Below are positions 35,372 to 44,400 of a stretch of DNA of 64,000 bases, piece after piece (the first letter of the stretch is position 1; the number at the start of each line of letters is the position of its first letter). Made by a program: the position numbers and the translations under genes. This DNA is from Stutzerimonas stutzeri RCH2 (GTDB taxonomy: Bacteria; Pseudomonadota; Gammaproteobacteria; Pseudomonadales; Pseudomonadaceae): positions 806,001 through 870,000 of the forward strand of contig NC_019936.1 in NCBI RefSeq assembly GCF_000327065.1, in the 5' to 3' direction. The notes beneath the pieces were generated by a model. That model did not search any database. It was given only the letters and a program-made list of their open reading frames with translations, and was not told where the DNA came from.

Positions 35372-36600
35372 CGCTGGATCTGCGCCGGTGTGCGGCGCAT
35401 CAGCACCTCACCATTGCGCACCGAAAGCAGGGCATGGCCCTGGGTGCGCAGCATCTCGTAGTCGTCCGGCGCCGACAACACCAGCAGATTGGCCGGGCGC
35501 CCCACTTCCAGCCCGTAGCGCTCGCCGAGGTTCAGGGTGCGTGCGCTGTTGTCGGTGATCAGGTCCAGGCCGCGCTGCAGGTCCTCGTAGCCGAGCATGT
35601 GGCAGATGTGCAGTCCGGCTTCGAGGATGCGCAGGATGTTGCCGTTGCCCAGCGGATACCAGGGGTCGACGATGGAATCCTGGCCGAAGCAGACGTTCAT
35701 TCCGGCGCGGTCGATCTCGGCCACACGGGTCAGACCGCGGCGCTTCGGGTAGGTATCGAAGCGGCCCTGCAGGTGGATGCTCTCGGTCGGGCAGGAAACG
35801 AAGTTGATCTTCGATAGCTTGAGCAGGCGGAACAGCTTGGAGCAGTAGGCGTTGTCGTAAGAGCCCATCGCCGTGGTGTGGCTGGCGGTGACCCGCTCGC
35901 CTATCTCGCGCACCCGCGCTTCCTCGGCGAGCACTTCGAGAAAGCGTGACTGAGGGTCGTCGGTTTCGTCGCAGTGCACGTCCACCAGGCAGCCCGTGCG
36001 CTCGGCCAGGTCCATGAGGAACTTGATCGAGCTGACGCCCTGGTCGCGGGTGTTCTCGAAATGCGGAATGCCGCCGACCACATCGGCGCCCATGGCGATC
36101 GCCTCGGTCATCAGCTCGCGACCGCCCTTGAACGACTCGATGCCCTCCTGCGGGAAGGCGACGATCTGCAGGTCGATCAGGTGGCGGGTTTCCTCGCGCA
36201 CCTCGAGCATCGATTTAAGCGCCGACAGCGTCGGGTCGGTGACGTCGACGTGGGTGCGCACATGCTGGATGCCGTGGTCGACCAGCATGTCGATGGTCTT
36301 CTTCGCCCGCGCCTTGGTGTCCTCGTGGGTGACCAGCGCCTTGCGCTCACCCCAGCGCTCGATGCCCTCGAACAGCGTGCCGCTCATGTTCCAGGCCGGC
36401 TGGCCGGCGGTGAGGGTGGCGTCGAGGTGGATGTGCGGCTCGATGAAGGGCGGTACTACCAGGTTGCTGGCGGCGTCGATATCGCCCTCGTTGGCTTCGG
36501 CCGGCGCCTGCTGCGCGCTGATGGAAGCGATGCGTGCGCCGTCCAGTTCGATGCGGTAGAGGCCGCTGCGGCCGCGCAGGCGGGCGTTGAGGATGTTCAT
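35365..36600 (-). CDS. codA: Cytosine deaminase
   Basis: The 411-residue amidohydrolase converts cytosine to uracil plus ammonia. Metal and catalytic motifs: PFIEPHIHLDAT (two His ligands), DVHCDETDDPQSRF (His and catalytic Glu region), TASHTTAMGSYDN (His ligand), and CFGQDSIVDPWYPLGNGN (Asp ligand). All match E. coli CodA, with a slightly shorter length than 427. It lies 13 bases after codB on the same strand, giving the usual permease-deaminase operon. The uracil product would feed pyrimidine salvage. The 3' end overlaps the convergent cytochrome gene by seven bases. Confidence 0.95.
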   Translation of the reverse strand: MNILNARLRGRSGLYRIELDGARIASISAQQAPAEANEGDIDAASNLVVPPFIEPHIHLDATLTAGQPAWNMSGTLFEGIERWGERKALVTHEDTKARAKKTIDMLVDHGIQHVRTHVDVTDPTLSALKSMLEVREETRHLIDLQIVAFPQEGIESFKGGRELMTEAIAMGADVVGGIPHFENTRDQGVSSIKFLMDLAERTGCLVDVHCDETDDPQSRFLEVLAEEARVREIGERVTASHTTAMGSYDNAYCSKLFRLLKLSKINFVSCPTESIHLQGRFDTYPKRRGLTRVAEIDRAGMNVCFGQDSIVDPWYPLGNGNILRILEAGLHICHMLGYEDLQRGLDLITDNSARTLNLGERYGLEVGRPANLLVLSAPDDYEMLRTQGHALLSVRNGEVLMRRTPAQIQRY

Positions 36601-36613
36601 GGTGGCTCCTTGA

Positions 36614-37891
36614 TCAGCGTGCGTCGGTTTGCGTCAGCACCGTGCGCGACAGGGCCAGGCGCTGGCCCTCGTACAGCACAATATAGGCTGCGGCGGCCAC
36701 CAGTATGCCGACGATGGGCGCCACCCAGGGCGAGAAATAGGCGCAGGCGGCGCCCAGCACGTAGGCCGCCAGGCCCAGGCTGTTGTATTTGGGCAGACGC
36801 GCCTCGGCCAGCTTTGGATAGTGCCCGCGATGGCGGTAGAAATAGTCCGCCATGATTACGCCGCCGATGGGCGGGATGATCGAGCCGAGCAGGATCAGGA
36901 AGGGGATCAGCAGTTCGTACATGCCGCCGAGCGCCAGCAGCGTGCCGACGAAGGCACCGCCGAGGGTCACCAGGCGGCGACGCTCGGTGCGCAGCAGGTT
37001 GCAGCCGGCGGCGGCAAAGTTGTAAATGGTGTTGTCCTGGGTGGTCCAGAGGTTGAGGAAAAGCATCACCACCGCGGCCATCGACAGGCCCTGCAGCACC
37101 AGCACTTCGACGATATCCGGCTGCTGGTAGACGATTGCTCCGTAGGCGCCGGCGACGATCATCAAGCCGTTGCCGATGAAGAAGCCGATCAAACTGGCCC
37201 ATACGGCCACCTTGCTGCTGCGGGCGAAGCGCGTCCAGTTGGTGGCCTGGGTTGCCCCACTGACGAAGGTGCCGAAGATCATGGTGATGGCCATACCGAG
37301 GGTCAGGCTGTCGCCCGGCTGCACCGCTAGCAGGCCGTCCAGCCCGCCAATGTCGCGGGTGGCGGTCCACAGCGAGGCGATCAATAGGATCAGCATCGCC
37401 GGCACCGCGATACGCGAGAGCAGGTCGAGGCCCTTGTAGCCGACGAAGGCGGTCAGGCAGAAGCCGAAGCCGAACAGCACCATCAACGGCATCGTCCAGC
37501 TTTCCGGCAACGCCAGCAGGCGCACCAGGACGATGGCGATGGTCGCCGTGCCCCAGGCGTACCAGCCTATCTGGGTGAAGCCGAGCAGGAAGTCGGAAAG
37601 CCGGCTACCGGCCTCGCCGAAGCAGAAGCGCCCCATCAGCACCGAGTTCAGCCCACTGCGGCAGGCGATCAGCCCGAGCGCGGCGGCATAGAGGCCGAGC
37701 AGCAGGTTGCCGATCACCGCGGCCCAGAGCATGGTCTTGAAGTCGAAGGCCAGGCCGATCTTGCCGCCGGCGAACATGGTGGCGGTGAAGAAGGTGAAGC
37801 CGAACAGCAGGATGGAAGTGGACCACAGCCCCTTGCGCGCGCCGGCAGGCACTTCGCTCAGGGGGTAGTCGGTATCGACGGGCTGTTTCAT
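36614..37891 (-). CDS. codB: Cytosine permease
   Basis: The 425-residue inner-membrane transporter of the NCS1 family has about twelve helices and imports cytosine with a cation. The NCS1 pattern is clear: YPLSEVPAGARKGLWSTSILLFGFTFFTATMFAGGKIG at the N-terminus (positions 8-45 with key Gly/Ala residues), GFTQIGWYAWGTATIAI, and SIIPPIGGVIMADYFY. The start at 37891 (MKQPVDTDYPLSEVP) is the family start. It heads the codB-codA operon, and a palindrome resembling a RutR site lies 57 bases upstream. Confidence 0.95.
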   Translation of the reverse strand: MKQPVDTDYPLSEVPAGARKGLWSTSILLFGFTFFTATMFAGGKIGLAFDFKTMLWAAVIGNLLLGLYAAALGLIACRSGLNSVLMGRFCFGEAGSRLSDFLLGFTQIGWYAWGTATIAIVLVRLLALPESWTMPLMVLFGFGFCLTAFVGYKGLDLLSRIAVPAMLILLIASLWTATRDIGGLDGLLAVQPGDSLTLGMAITMIFGTFVSGATQATNWTRFARSSKVAVWASLIGFFIGNGLMIVAGAYGAIVYQQPDIVEVLVLQGLSMAAVVMLFLNLWTTQDNTIYNFAAAGCNLLRTERRRLVTLGGAFVGTLLALGGMYELLIPFLILLGSIIPPIGGVIMADYFYRHRGHYPKLAEARLPKYNSLGLAAYVLGAACAYFSPWVAPIVGILVAAAAYIVLYEGQRLALSRTVLTQTDAR

Positions 37892-37947
37892 CGGTGGATG
37901 CTCCGCAAGGTCAATGCAGCCCACGGTGCAGATGCCATGCCATTTGC

Positions 37948-37961
37948 TGACCGATCGGCCA
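37948..37961 (-). promoter_or_regulatory. Candidate RutR-like operator before codBA
   Basis: TGACCGATCGGCCA is a palindrome with one mismatched pair and follows the RutR pattern TTGACCAnnTGGTCAA loosely. It lies 57 bases upstream of codB. The remainder of 37892-38181 holds the promoters of codBA and katB and no gene. Confidence 0.4.
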
Positions 37962-38181
37962 GTTCGGCGCGCTGGCGATAACGCTGCAGCCAGCGTGATT
38001 CGTCCCGGTGCGTCAAGCTATCCGTGTGCACTGGGATTGCGCTCTAGCGCGAAGTTCCGCCAAGCGGAGCGACATTTTCTCTATCGCCACGTTCGGCTTA
38101 TTCAATTGGGGCATCTTCGGCCCCCCTCTTAGGCTTTCCGACGCGCCATAAGCGCATCAGAAAATCGAAGAGGAATCACCC

Positions 38182-39720
38182 ATGTCCCGTATGACCTTCG
38201 GCTCCACACCAGCGCGTTTTGCGCTCGGTGTTATTTCCGCGAGCCTCCTTGCGCTGTCTGCCAATGCTGCCCCGCTGACCCGCGACAATGGCGCGCCGGT
38301 CGGCAACAACCAGAATTCCCAGACCGCCGGGCCCAACGGTCCGACCCTGCTGCAGGACGTGCAATTACTGCAGAAGCTGCAGCGTTTCGGTCGCGAGCGT
38401 GTCCCCGAGCGCGTTGTGCATGCCCGTGGCACCGGCGCCCACGGCGAGTTCACCGCCACCGAAGACATCTCCGACCTGACCCTGGCCAAGGTCTTCGAGA
38501 AGGGCAGCAGCACGCCGGTGTTCGTCCGTTTCTCCACCGTGGTGCACGGCCTGCACTCGCCGGAAACGCTGCGCGACCCGCGCGGCTTCGCCACCAAGTT
38601 CTACACCGCCGACGGCAACTGGGACCTGGTCGGCAACAACTTCCCGACCTTCTTCATCCGCGACGCGGTCAAGTTCCCGGACATGGTCCACTCCTTCAAG
38701 CCGGACCCGCGCACCAACCTGGATGACGACAGCCGCCGCTTCGACTTCCTCTCGCACCACCCCGAGTCGACCCGCACCCTGACCCTGCTGTACTCCAACC
38801 AGGGCACCCCGGCCAGCTACCGGATGATGGATGGCAACGGTGTGCACGCCTACAAGTTCGTCAACGAGCAGGGCGAAACCCACTACGTGAAATTCCGCTG
38901 GAAGAGCCAGCAGGGCCTGAAGAACCTCGACCCGAAAGAGAACGAGGCGATGCAGGGCAAGGACTACAGTCACCTGAGCCGCGATCTGGTCACCGCCATC
39001 GACAACGGCGACTACCCCAAATGGGACCTCATGATCCAGGTGCTCAAGCCGGAGGATCTGGCCAAGTTCGAATTCGATCCGCTGGATGCCACCAAGATCT
39101 GGCCTGACGTGCCCGAGCGCAAGATCGGCCAGATGGTGCTGAACAGGAATCCGGACAACATCTTCCAGGAAACCGAGCAGGTCGCCATGGCGCCGGCCAA
39201 TCTCGTGCCGGGTATCGAGCCGTCCGAGGACCGTCTGCTGCAGGGCCGTCTGTTCTCCTATGCCGACACCCAGATGTACCGCGTTGGTGCCAATGGCATG
39301 AGCCTGCCGATCAATCGGCCGAAGGTGGCGGCCAACAACGGCAATCAGGACGGTCAGCTGAACCCCGGCCACACCAACACCAGCGTCAACTACCAGCCGA
39401 GCCGCCGTGAGAACCGCGAGGAAACCCCGCGCGCCGTACTCAGCAAACTGGAGCTGAGCGGGACCACCCAGCAGGCACCGATCCAGCGTCAGCAGAACTT
39501 CAAGCAGGCCGGCGATCTGTATCGCTCGTTCAGCAAGAAGGAGCAGACCGACCTGATCAAAACCTTGGGTGGCGAGCTGGCCAATGCGGACGACGAGGCC
39601 AGGCACATCCTGCTGTCGTTCTTCTACAAGGCTGACGTCAATTACGGCGAGGGCCTGACAAAGGTCGCCAAGGCCGACCTCAAGCGGGTCAAGGCGCTGG
39701 CTGCCGAGCTGCAGGACTAA
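38182..39720 (+). CDS. katB: Periplasmic catalase KatB
   Basis: The 512-residue monofunctional heme catalase breaks down hydrogen peroxide. A signal peptide ends SLLALSANA-APLTRD. Catalytic His80 lies in RVVHARGTGAHGEF, the active-site Asn in DLVGNNFPTFFIRDAVKFPD, and the proximal heme Tyr in RLFSYADTQMYRVG. Length and sequence match P. aeruginosa KatB (513 residues), the peroxide-inducible catalase, whose gene is also followed by ankB. OxyR control is known for that locus; I could not identify an OxyR site here with confidence. A terminator-like hairpin follows, before ankB. Confidence 0.95.
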   Translation: MSRMTFGSTPARFALGVISASLLALSANAAPLTRDNGAPVGNNQNSQTAGPNGPTLLQDVQLLQKLQRFGRERVPERVVHARGTGAHGEFTATEDISDLTLAKVFEKGSSTPVFVRFSTVVHGLHSPETLRDPRGFATKFYTADGNWDLVGNNFPTFFIRDAVKFPDMVHSFKPDPRTNLDDDSRRFDFLSHHPESTRTLTLLYSNQGTPASYRMMDGNGVHAYKFVNEQGETHYVKFRWKSQQGLKNLDPKENEAMQGKDYSHLSRDLVTAIDNGDYPKWDLMIQVLKPEDLAKFEFDPLDATKIWPDVPERKIGQMVLNRNPDNIFQETEQVAMAPANLVPGIEPSEDRLLQGRLFSYADTQMYRVGANGMSLPINRPKVAANNGNQDGQLNPGHTNTSVNYQPSRRENREETPRAVLSKLELSGTTQQAPIQRQQNFKQAGDLYRSFSKKEQTDLIKTLGGELANADDEARHILLSFFYKADVNYGEGLTKVAKADLKRVKALAAELQD

Positions 39721-39736
39721 GCAAACGGTTGCTTTT

Positions 39737-39769
39737 GACCCGGGTCGGGCGATGACCCGGGTCTTTTTT
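39737..39769 (+). terminator. Intrinsic terminator/attenuator between katB and ankB
   Basis: Two copies of the self-complementary GACCCGGGTC (39737-39746 and 39754-39763) form a 10-bp stem around GGGCGAT, followed by six T (39764-39769). It ends only 15 bases before the ankB start, so most katB transcripts should stop here, with readthrough feeding ankB. Confidence 0.88.
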
Positions 39770-39784
39770 ATCGTGGAGGCAGAT

Positions 39785-40339
39785 ATGAAAGGTCTTTTGC
39801 TGATGGCAGCGCTGCTGTTGGGCAGCGGGGCCGCCCTGGCCGCTGATGGCCCGCTGACGAATGCCGCCGACACGCCAGAGGCGGTCAAACAGCAGTTGCG
39901 CGACTATTTCTTCAATGCGGCGCGCTTCGGCGATAACGAGATTCTCGACGAATTCATCCGGGCCGGTTACGACCTGAACAGCGCCGATGGCAATGGCTAC
40001 ACCGCCCTCATCCTGGCGGCCTACAACGGCCATGGCGACACGGTGGAGCGTCTGCTCGCCGCCGGGGCCGATGCCTGCGCCGAAGACAAGCGCGGCAATA
40101 CGGCGCTGCTCGGCGCGATCTTCAAAGGCGAGCTGGGTATCGCCAAGCGGCTGCTGGCCACCGAGTGCGATCCCAACCAGCGCAACAACGCCGGGCAGAC
40201 GCCGGCAATGTACGCCGCGCTGTTCCAGCGCGAGGCACTGCTCCAGACGCTGCGCGAACATGGTGCGGACCTGAGCGCGGCGGACCCGCTGGGTAACAGC
40301 GTGGAAAGCCTGGCGCGCGGCGAGATCCGCACCCGCTGA
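39785..40339 (+). CDS. ankB: Periplasmic ankyrin-repeat protein AnkB
   Basis: The 184-residue protein has a signal peptide (LLLMAALLLGSGAALAADG) and about four ankyrin repeats: FNAARFGDNEILDEFIRAGYDLNSADGNGYTALI (first repeat, key Ala/Leu/Gly positions), AAYNGHGDTVERLLAAGADACAEDKRGNTALL, AIFKGELGIAKRLLATECDPNQRNNAGQTPAM, and a final partial repeat. In P. aeruginosa the equivalent protein sits with KatB and supports full catalase activity, perhaps as a protective scaffold. The ATG at 39785 follows GTGGAGG. An intrinsic terminator lies immediately upstream. Confidence 0.93.
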   Translation: MKGLLLMAALLLGSGAALAADGPLTNAADTPEAVKQQLRDYFFNAARFGDNEILDEFIRAGYDLNSADGNGYTALILAAYNGHGDTVERLLAAGADACAEDKRGNTALLGAIFKGELGIAKRLLATECDPNQRNNAGQTPAMYAALFQREALLQTLREHGADLSAADPLGNSVESLARGEIRTR

Positions 40340-40343
40340 TCCC

Positions 40344-40793
40344 TCAGTAGCTCTTGTAGGGCAGGAACTTGCCCGACAGCACCACACTGACGCGATCGCC
40401 CTTGGGGTCGCTCTGGCGCTGGATATCCATGGAGAAGTCGATGGCGCTCATGATGCCGTCACCGAATTCCTCGTGGATCAGCTCCTTGATGGTGGTGCCG
40501 TAGACGTTGACCAGCTCGTACCAGCGGTAGATCAGCGGATCGCTCGGCACTGCGGTGGGCAGCGAGCCTTTGTAGGGCGCGATCTGCAGCCAGGCGACGG
40601 CCTCGTCGGAGAGCTCGAAGAGCTGCCCCAGGGTCTCGGCCTGGGCCTTGTCGAAGGCCATCTGGCCGAGGCAACCGGCGGTGGTCCACTCCTTGGACAT
40701 GCCGATGCTTTCGGCGACATGCGCCCACTTCAGGCCCTTGCGTACCTTGGCGGAGACGATCATCTGGGTGACCTGTTCACGACTGCTGATCAT
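40344..40793 (-). CDS. cynS: Cyanate hydratase (cyanase)
   Basis: The 149-residue enzyme catalyses bicarbonate-dependent cyanate breakdown to ammonia and carbon dioxide. Residues equivalent to the E. coli catalytic Arg96, Glu99 and Ser122 are Arg90, Glu93 and Ser116, in RWYELVNVYG and DGIMSAIDFSMDI. The N-terminal part is the helix-turn-helix-like decamer contact domain (VRKGLKWAHVAESIGMSKEW). Length is seven residues shorter than the E. coli enzyme. No cynT (carbonic anhydrase), cynX or cynR lies next to it, so regulation is unknown. It converges with ankB, with four bases between stops. Confidence 0.95.
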   Translation of the reverse strand: MISSREQVTQMIVSAKVRKGLKWAHVAESIGMSKEWTTAGCLGQMAFDKAQAETLGQLFELSDEAVAWLQIAPYKGSLPTAVPSDPLIYRWYELVNVYGTTIKELIHEEFGDGIMSAIDFSMDIQRQSDPKGDRVSVVLSGKFLPYKSY

Positions 40794-40877
40794 GGCGAAT
40801 CCTCATCTGGCGAATGCGAGTGAATGGCCGCACGGGCGCGGCGGGCCTCGGTCGATGCAGGTTCGGTGCCAGGCGTT

Positions 40878-41639
40878 TCAATCGTATTCGGCTGCCTCGT
40901 GCTCGCCGAGCAGGCGACGCTGGCGCGGCGTGGCGGCGGCCAGCACCTCGGGATTGAAACTGAAGTGCAGGTAGGGCGAGAACTTCTGCGCGACCATGCG
41001 CCGGCCGTAGTGGATCTGTAGCAGGTAGCGGCTGCGCTCGGCCGTGCGGTTGCGGCTGCCGGCGTGCCAGAGGTCGCTGCGAAACAGCAGCAGGTCGCCG
41101 GCCTTGCACAGTACTGGCTCAGGGGCGCGTCCGTGCCATTGCGTTTCGCTCGGGCGCGGCTTGCGCCCGGCGCGGTGGCTGCCGGGGATCACCAGCGTCG
41201 GGCAGAGGTCGGCGTCGATGTCGTCCAGATACAGGTGTGCGGTGCAGATCTGCATCGGCAGTTCGAAGGCGGGGTCGGCGAGCAGGCTTTCCGGCAGCTC
41301 CATGGCCAGATGGTCGGAATGCAGCTCGCCGCCGATAAAGCCCGGGCGGCTGCGCCAGGCGGTCTGGCCGATGATATGGCAGTCCGCGCCGAGCGCTGCC
41401 TCGGCCAGTTCGATCACCCCGGGCAGATCGAGAAAGCGCAGCCAGAACGGCGAACGGTTGAACACGCACTTGAAGTGGTCGTCGACCAGTCCCTGGTAAT
41501 CCCAGTGGATGGGTTCGAGGCGGTCGATGGCGTCGCGCAATTCCGTGATCGTCGGCGGATCGACCACCGCAGGCAGCAGCACAAAGCCCTGCTGGTGCAG
41601 GGCGGCGAGCTGTTGCTGGAGGTCGCTGGACTCAGGCAT
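40878..41639 (-). CDS. Phytanoyl-CoA dioxygenase (PhyH) family protein
   Basis: The 253-residue protein is a 2-oxoglutarate/Fe(II) oxygenase of the PhyH group. The iron triad appears as HSDHLAM (His and Asp of HxD) and DLWHAGSRNRTAERSRYLLQ (distal His and the 2-oxoglutarate Arg). The jelly-roll context (LVIPGSHRAGRKP; ICTAHLYLDDIDADLCPT) is typical. Substrate unknown; relatives hydroxylate small molecules or secondary metabolites. The start at 41639 (MPESSDLQQQL) is chosen over a frame with 60 low-quality upstream residues. No biosynthetic neighbours are present. Confidence 0.85.
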   Translation of the reverse strand: MPESSDLQQQLAALHQQGFVLLPAVVDPPTITELRDAIDRLEPIHWDYQGLVDDHFKCVFNRSPFWLRFLDLPGVIELAEAALGADCHIIGQTAWRSRPGFIGGELHSDHLAMELPESLLADPAFELPMQICTAHLYLDDIDADLCPTLVIPGSHRAGRKPRPSETQWHGRAPEPVLCKAGDLLLFRSDLWHAGSRNRTAERSRYLLQIHYGRRMVAQKFSPYLHFSFNPEVLAAATPRQRRLLGEHEAAEYD

Positions 41640-41834
41640 GGCGGCGCTGGCGGATGACTTTCGCTCAGCATAGGCAGCGTGGGCGCACGTTGAAAGCCGG
41701 CTGAAAGCTTGCGGCGCTACTGTGCCGGCGCTGCTGCGGCAGCCAGTTGCGTGGTCACGAGCCGCGCCTCTGCTCTCTCGCTCTGGCGTACCCGGCGGCG
41801 TCGCCAGAAGCGGCGCCACCGGCGCGCACCTCGC

Positions 41835-43031
41835 CTAGTTCGAAACCACCCGTGCGATGGCCTTGGCCAGCGCATCCAGGCGCTCGGCATCCAGTCCGGC
41901 GACGTTGGCCCGACCGCTTTCCACCAGATACACCGAATCTTCGGCACGCAGCCGGCGTACCTGCTCGGCGGTCAGGCCGGTGTAGGAGAACATCCCGCGC
42001 TGCTGGGCGATATGCGCAAAGCGCTCGGCCAGCCCATATGGCATCAGCGCCTCGACCAGCCCCTGACGAAGGCTGGCGATGCGTCGGCGCATGCGCTCGA
42101 CCTCGCCCTGCCAGATCTGCCGCAACGGCTCGTCGGCAAGGATCGTCGCCACCACCGCGGCGCCGTGGGCCGGTGGCGTCGACCAGAGGTTGCGTGCCAG
42201 CGACGCGAGCTGGCTGCGCACGTCGAGCAGGCGCTCGGCATCGCTGGTGACCGCGATCAGCGCGCCGGTACGCTCGCGGTACAGGCCGAAGTTCTTCGAG
42301 CAGGAAGTGGTGATGAGCATTTCCGGCAGCGTTTCGGCGAACAGCCGTACCGCCCAGGCGTCCTCTTCCAGTCCGTCGCCAAAGCCCTGATAGGCGAAGT
42401 CGAATAGCGGCAGCAATTCGCGTGCGCGCACCACCTCGAGCACCCGCAGCCAGTCGTCGTGATTCAGGTCGAAGCCGGTGGGGTTGTGGCAGCAGGCGTG
42501 CAGCAGCACCACGTCGCCGGGCGGCACCTGTTGCAATGCGGCGAGCATGCCTTCGACATCGAGGCGGTTGTCGGCGCCGACGTAGGGGTAGTGCTGCACG
42601 CGCAGGCCAGCGGCGGCGAACAGGGTTTCGTGGATCGGCCAGGTCGGGTCGCTCAGCCAGATGCTGCGCCCCGGCAGGCACTTGGCGATGAACTCACCGG
42701 CCAGCCGCAGCGCGCCAGTGCCGCCCGGTGCCTGGGTGCAGCCGGCGCGCTGCTCGCCAAGGGCAATGGCGCGGCTGCCGAGCGCCTGGCGCAGCAGCAG
42801 GGCGCCGAACTGGGCGTCGCCGTGGCCGCCGATGTAGCTCTTGCTCTGCTCACCGTCGACCAGGCGCTGCTCGGCCAGTTTCACCGCACGCGGGATCGGC
42901 GTCAGGCCCTGGGCGTCCTTGTAGACGCCGACGCCCAGGTCGAGCTTGGCCGGGTTGGGATCGGCGCGATACAGGTCCATCAGGCCGAGGATGGGGTCGC
43001 CGGGCACGCGGGGAATCTGACCGAAATGCAT
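41835..43031 (-). CDS. phhC: Aromatic amino acid aminotransferase PhhC
   Basis: The 398-residue PLP enzyme transfers the amino group of tyrosine or phenylalanine to 2-oxoglutarate. PLP-binding Lys is in ITTSCSKNFGLYRERTG; PLP contacts lie in HACCHNPTGFD (Asn) and PLFDFAYQGF (Asp, Tyr); RANVAGL near the end holds the substrate Arg. It is aminotransferase class I, the AspC/TyrB type. Its ATG overlaps the TAA of phhB by one base (TAATG), so the two are coupled. In Pseudomonas, phhABC degrade phenylalanine via tyrosine and are activated by PhhR. Confidence 0.93.
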   Translation of the reverse strand: MHFGQIPRVPGDPILGLMDLYRADPNPAKLDLGVGVYKDAQGLTPIPRAVKLAEQRLVDGEQSKSYIGGHGDAQFGALLLRQALGSRAIALGEQRAGCTQAPGGTGALRLAGEFIAKCLPGRSIWLSDPTWPIHETLFAAAGLRVQHYPYVGADNRLDVEGMLAALQQVPPGDVVLLHACCHNPTGFDLNHDDWLRVLEVVRARELLPLFDFAYQGFGDGLEEDAWAVRLFAETLPEMLITTSCSKNFGLYRERTGALIAVTSDAERLLDVRSQLASLARNLWSTPPAHGAAVVATILADEPLRQIWQGEVERMRRRIASLRQGLVEALMPYGLAERFAHIAQQRGMFSYTGLTAEQVRRLRAEDSVYLVESGRANVAGLDAERLDALAKAIARVVSN

Positions 43032-43387
43032 TACTTGCGGCCCTCCGCGCTGGCGGCGAGCTGGTCGGTGCGTGCGGCCATGATGAAGTCGTTGCGGTGC
43101 AGGCCGCGCATCTCGTGGCTCCACCAGGTCACGGTGACCTTGCCCCACTCGGTGAGCAGGGCGGGATGGTGGCCGACCTCCTCGGCGATGGCGCCGACCG
43201 CATTGGTGAAGGCCAGGGCGTGGCGGAAGTTGCGGAACAGGAAGACACGCTCCAGCTCCATGTGGTCGCCGCGCACTTCGATGTTCCAGTCGGGGATTTC
43301 GCGGATCAGCTCGGCCAGTTCTTCATCGGACACCTTGGGCGCATCGGCGCGGCAGGCTTCGCATTGGGCTTGGGCAAGGGCGGTCAT
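43031..43387 (-). CDS. phhB: Pterin-4a-carbinolamine dehydratase
   Basis: The 118-residue enzyme recycles the 4a-carbinolamine form of the pterin used by phenylalanine hydroxylase. The family fold is clear: [62 protein letters not shown] (key His pairs HHP and WWSH), then [14 protein letters not shown]. Catalytic His residues are in the EEVGHHP motif. It lies 227 bases downstream of phhA, a gap holding an inverted repeat, and is coupled to phhC. The P. aeruginosa homologue is also 118 residues. Confidence 0.95.
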   Translation of the reverse strand: MTALAQAQCEACRADAPKVSDEELAELIREIPDWNIEVRGDHMELERVFLFRNFRHALAFTNAVGAIAEEVGHHPALLTEWGKVTVTWWSHEMRGLHRNDFIMAARTDQLAASAEGRK

Positions 43388-43451
43388 GGTGGTGGTCCTT
43401 TTGTTTGATGGTTGGAAAGCGTAGGTGAGATGGACGGGTCGTACTGGCCGC

Positions 43452-43477
43452 GTGGATAAGCCTTCGGCGTTATCCAC
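43452..43477. repeat. REP-like inverted repeat between phhA and phhB
   Basis: GTGGATAA (43452-43459) and TTATCCAC (43470-43477) are perfect inverted arms, with GCC/GGC pairing inside. Further down the gap, GTCCAGCCTAC at about 43606-43616 echoes the ATCCACCCTAC at 43472-43482. It resembles the extragenic palindromes common in pseudomonads. Confidence 0.6.
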
Positions 43478-43614
43478 CCTACAAGGCAAGAGGATTCGCG
43501 GCCAGGTTCCTTCCGCTGGGGTGTAGGTCAGCGTCGGCTTCGACCAGCACGCTTGGCCTGTAGGCCGAACGGTGTCTTGCGAAACGCGTGAACCGGCCTG
43601 CGGCGTTGTCCAGC

Positions 43615-44400
43615 CTACGCCGCCTTGGGCGGAAACTTCGGCTGGTGCAGGCCCAGGCGCATGGCCTCGCGCACCATGGCCATGATGTCCTGCTGGGCCA
43701 GGTCGAACAGCTGCTTGAGGTCCGGCAGGACGAAGTACAGCGGCTGCAGGATGTCGATGCGATAAGGCGTGCGCATGGCTTCCATGGCATCGAACGGCTG
43801 CCGCTCCGGCTCGTCGGACAGGCTGTAGAGCGTTTCCTTCGGCGAAGAGAGGATGCCGCCGCCGTAGATGCGCAGCCCGGCCGGGGTATCCACCAGGCCG
43901 AACTCGACGGTCATCCAGTACAGCCGCGCTAGATAGACCCGTTCCTCCTTGCTGGCTTTCAAGCCGAGCTGGCCGTAGGTGTGGGTGAATTCGGCGAACC
44001 ACGGGTTGGTCAGCAGCGGGCAGTGACCGAAGATCTCGTGAAAGATGTCCGGCTCCTGCAGGTAGTCCAGTTCTTGCGGGGTGCGAATAAAGGTCGCGAC
44101 CGGGAAGCGCTTGCTCGCCAGCAGCTCGAAGAAGCGCTGGAAGGGGATCAGCGCCGGTACGCGCTCGACCTGCCAACCGGTGGTTGCCTCCAGCACGCGG
44201 TTGATCTCGCCGAGCTGCGGGATGCGCTCGTGGGGCAGGGCGAGCTGGTCGAGGCCGTCGAGGTATTCCTGGCAGGCGCGTCCTTCGAGCAGCTTCAGTT
44301 GCCGCTCGACCAGCGTCTGCCACACCGCGTGTTCGGCGTCGGGGTAATGAATGTGCCCCTGCGCGTCCGGTTCGCGGGCTACGTAGTGGGTGGTCTTCAT
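43615..44400 (-). CDS. phhA: Phenylalanine-4-hydroxylase
   Basis: The 261-residue non-heme iron, pterin-dependent enzyme converts phenylalanine to tyrosine. The iron triad is His121, His126 (FHEIFGH) and Glu166 (YWMTVEFGL), with the spacing of other bacterial enzymes. [15 protein letters not shown] and [20 protein letters not shown] are also typical. It is the first gene of phhABC, divergent from its activator gene phhR across a 250-base region. The start at 44400 ([15 protein letters not shown]) is the family start. Confidence 0.95.
   Translation of the reverse strand: MKTTHYVAREPDAQGHIHYPDAEHAVWQTLVERQLKLLEGRACQEYLDGLDQLALPHERIPQLGEINRVLEATTGWQVERVPALIPFQRFFELLASKRFPVATFIRTPQELDYLQEPDIFHEIFGHCPLLTNPWFAEFTHTYGQLGLKASKEERVYLARLYWMTVEFGLVDTPAGLRIYGGGILSSPKETLYSLSDEPERQPFDAMEAMRTPYRIDILQPLYFVLPDLKQLFDLAQQDIMAMVREAMRLGLHQPKFPPKAA

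Noticed and set aside
38040..38181. OxyR binding site upstream of katB
   Set aside because: OxyR control is expected from P. aeruginosa, but no spaced set of four ATAG-type elements was clear enough to report.
43388..43614. Perfect DnaA box in the phhA-phhB gap
   Set aside because: The sequence is TTATCCACC and is part of a REP-like hairpin, not the consensus TTATCCACA.
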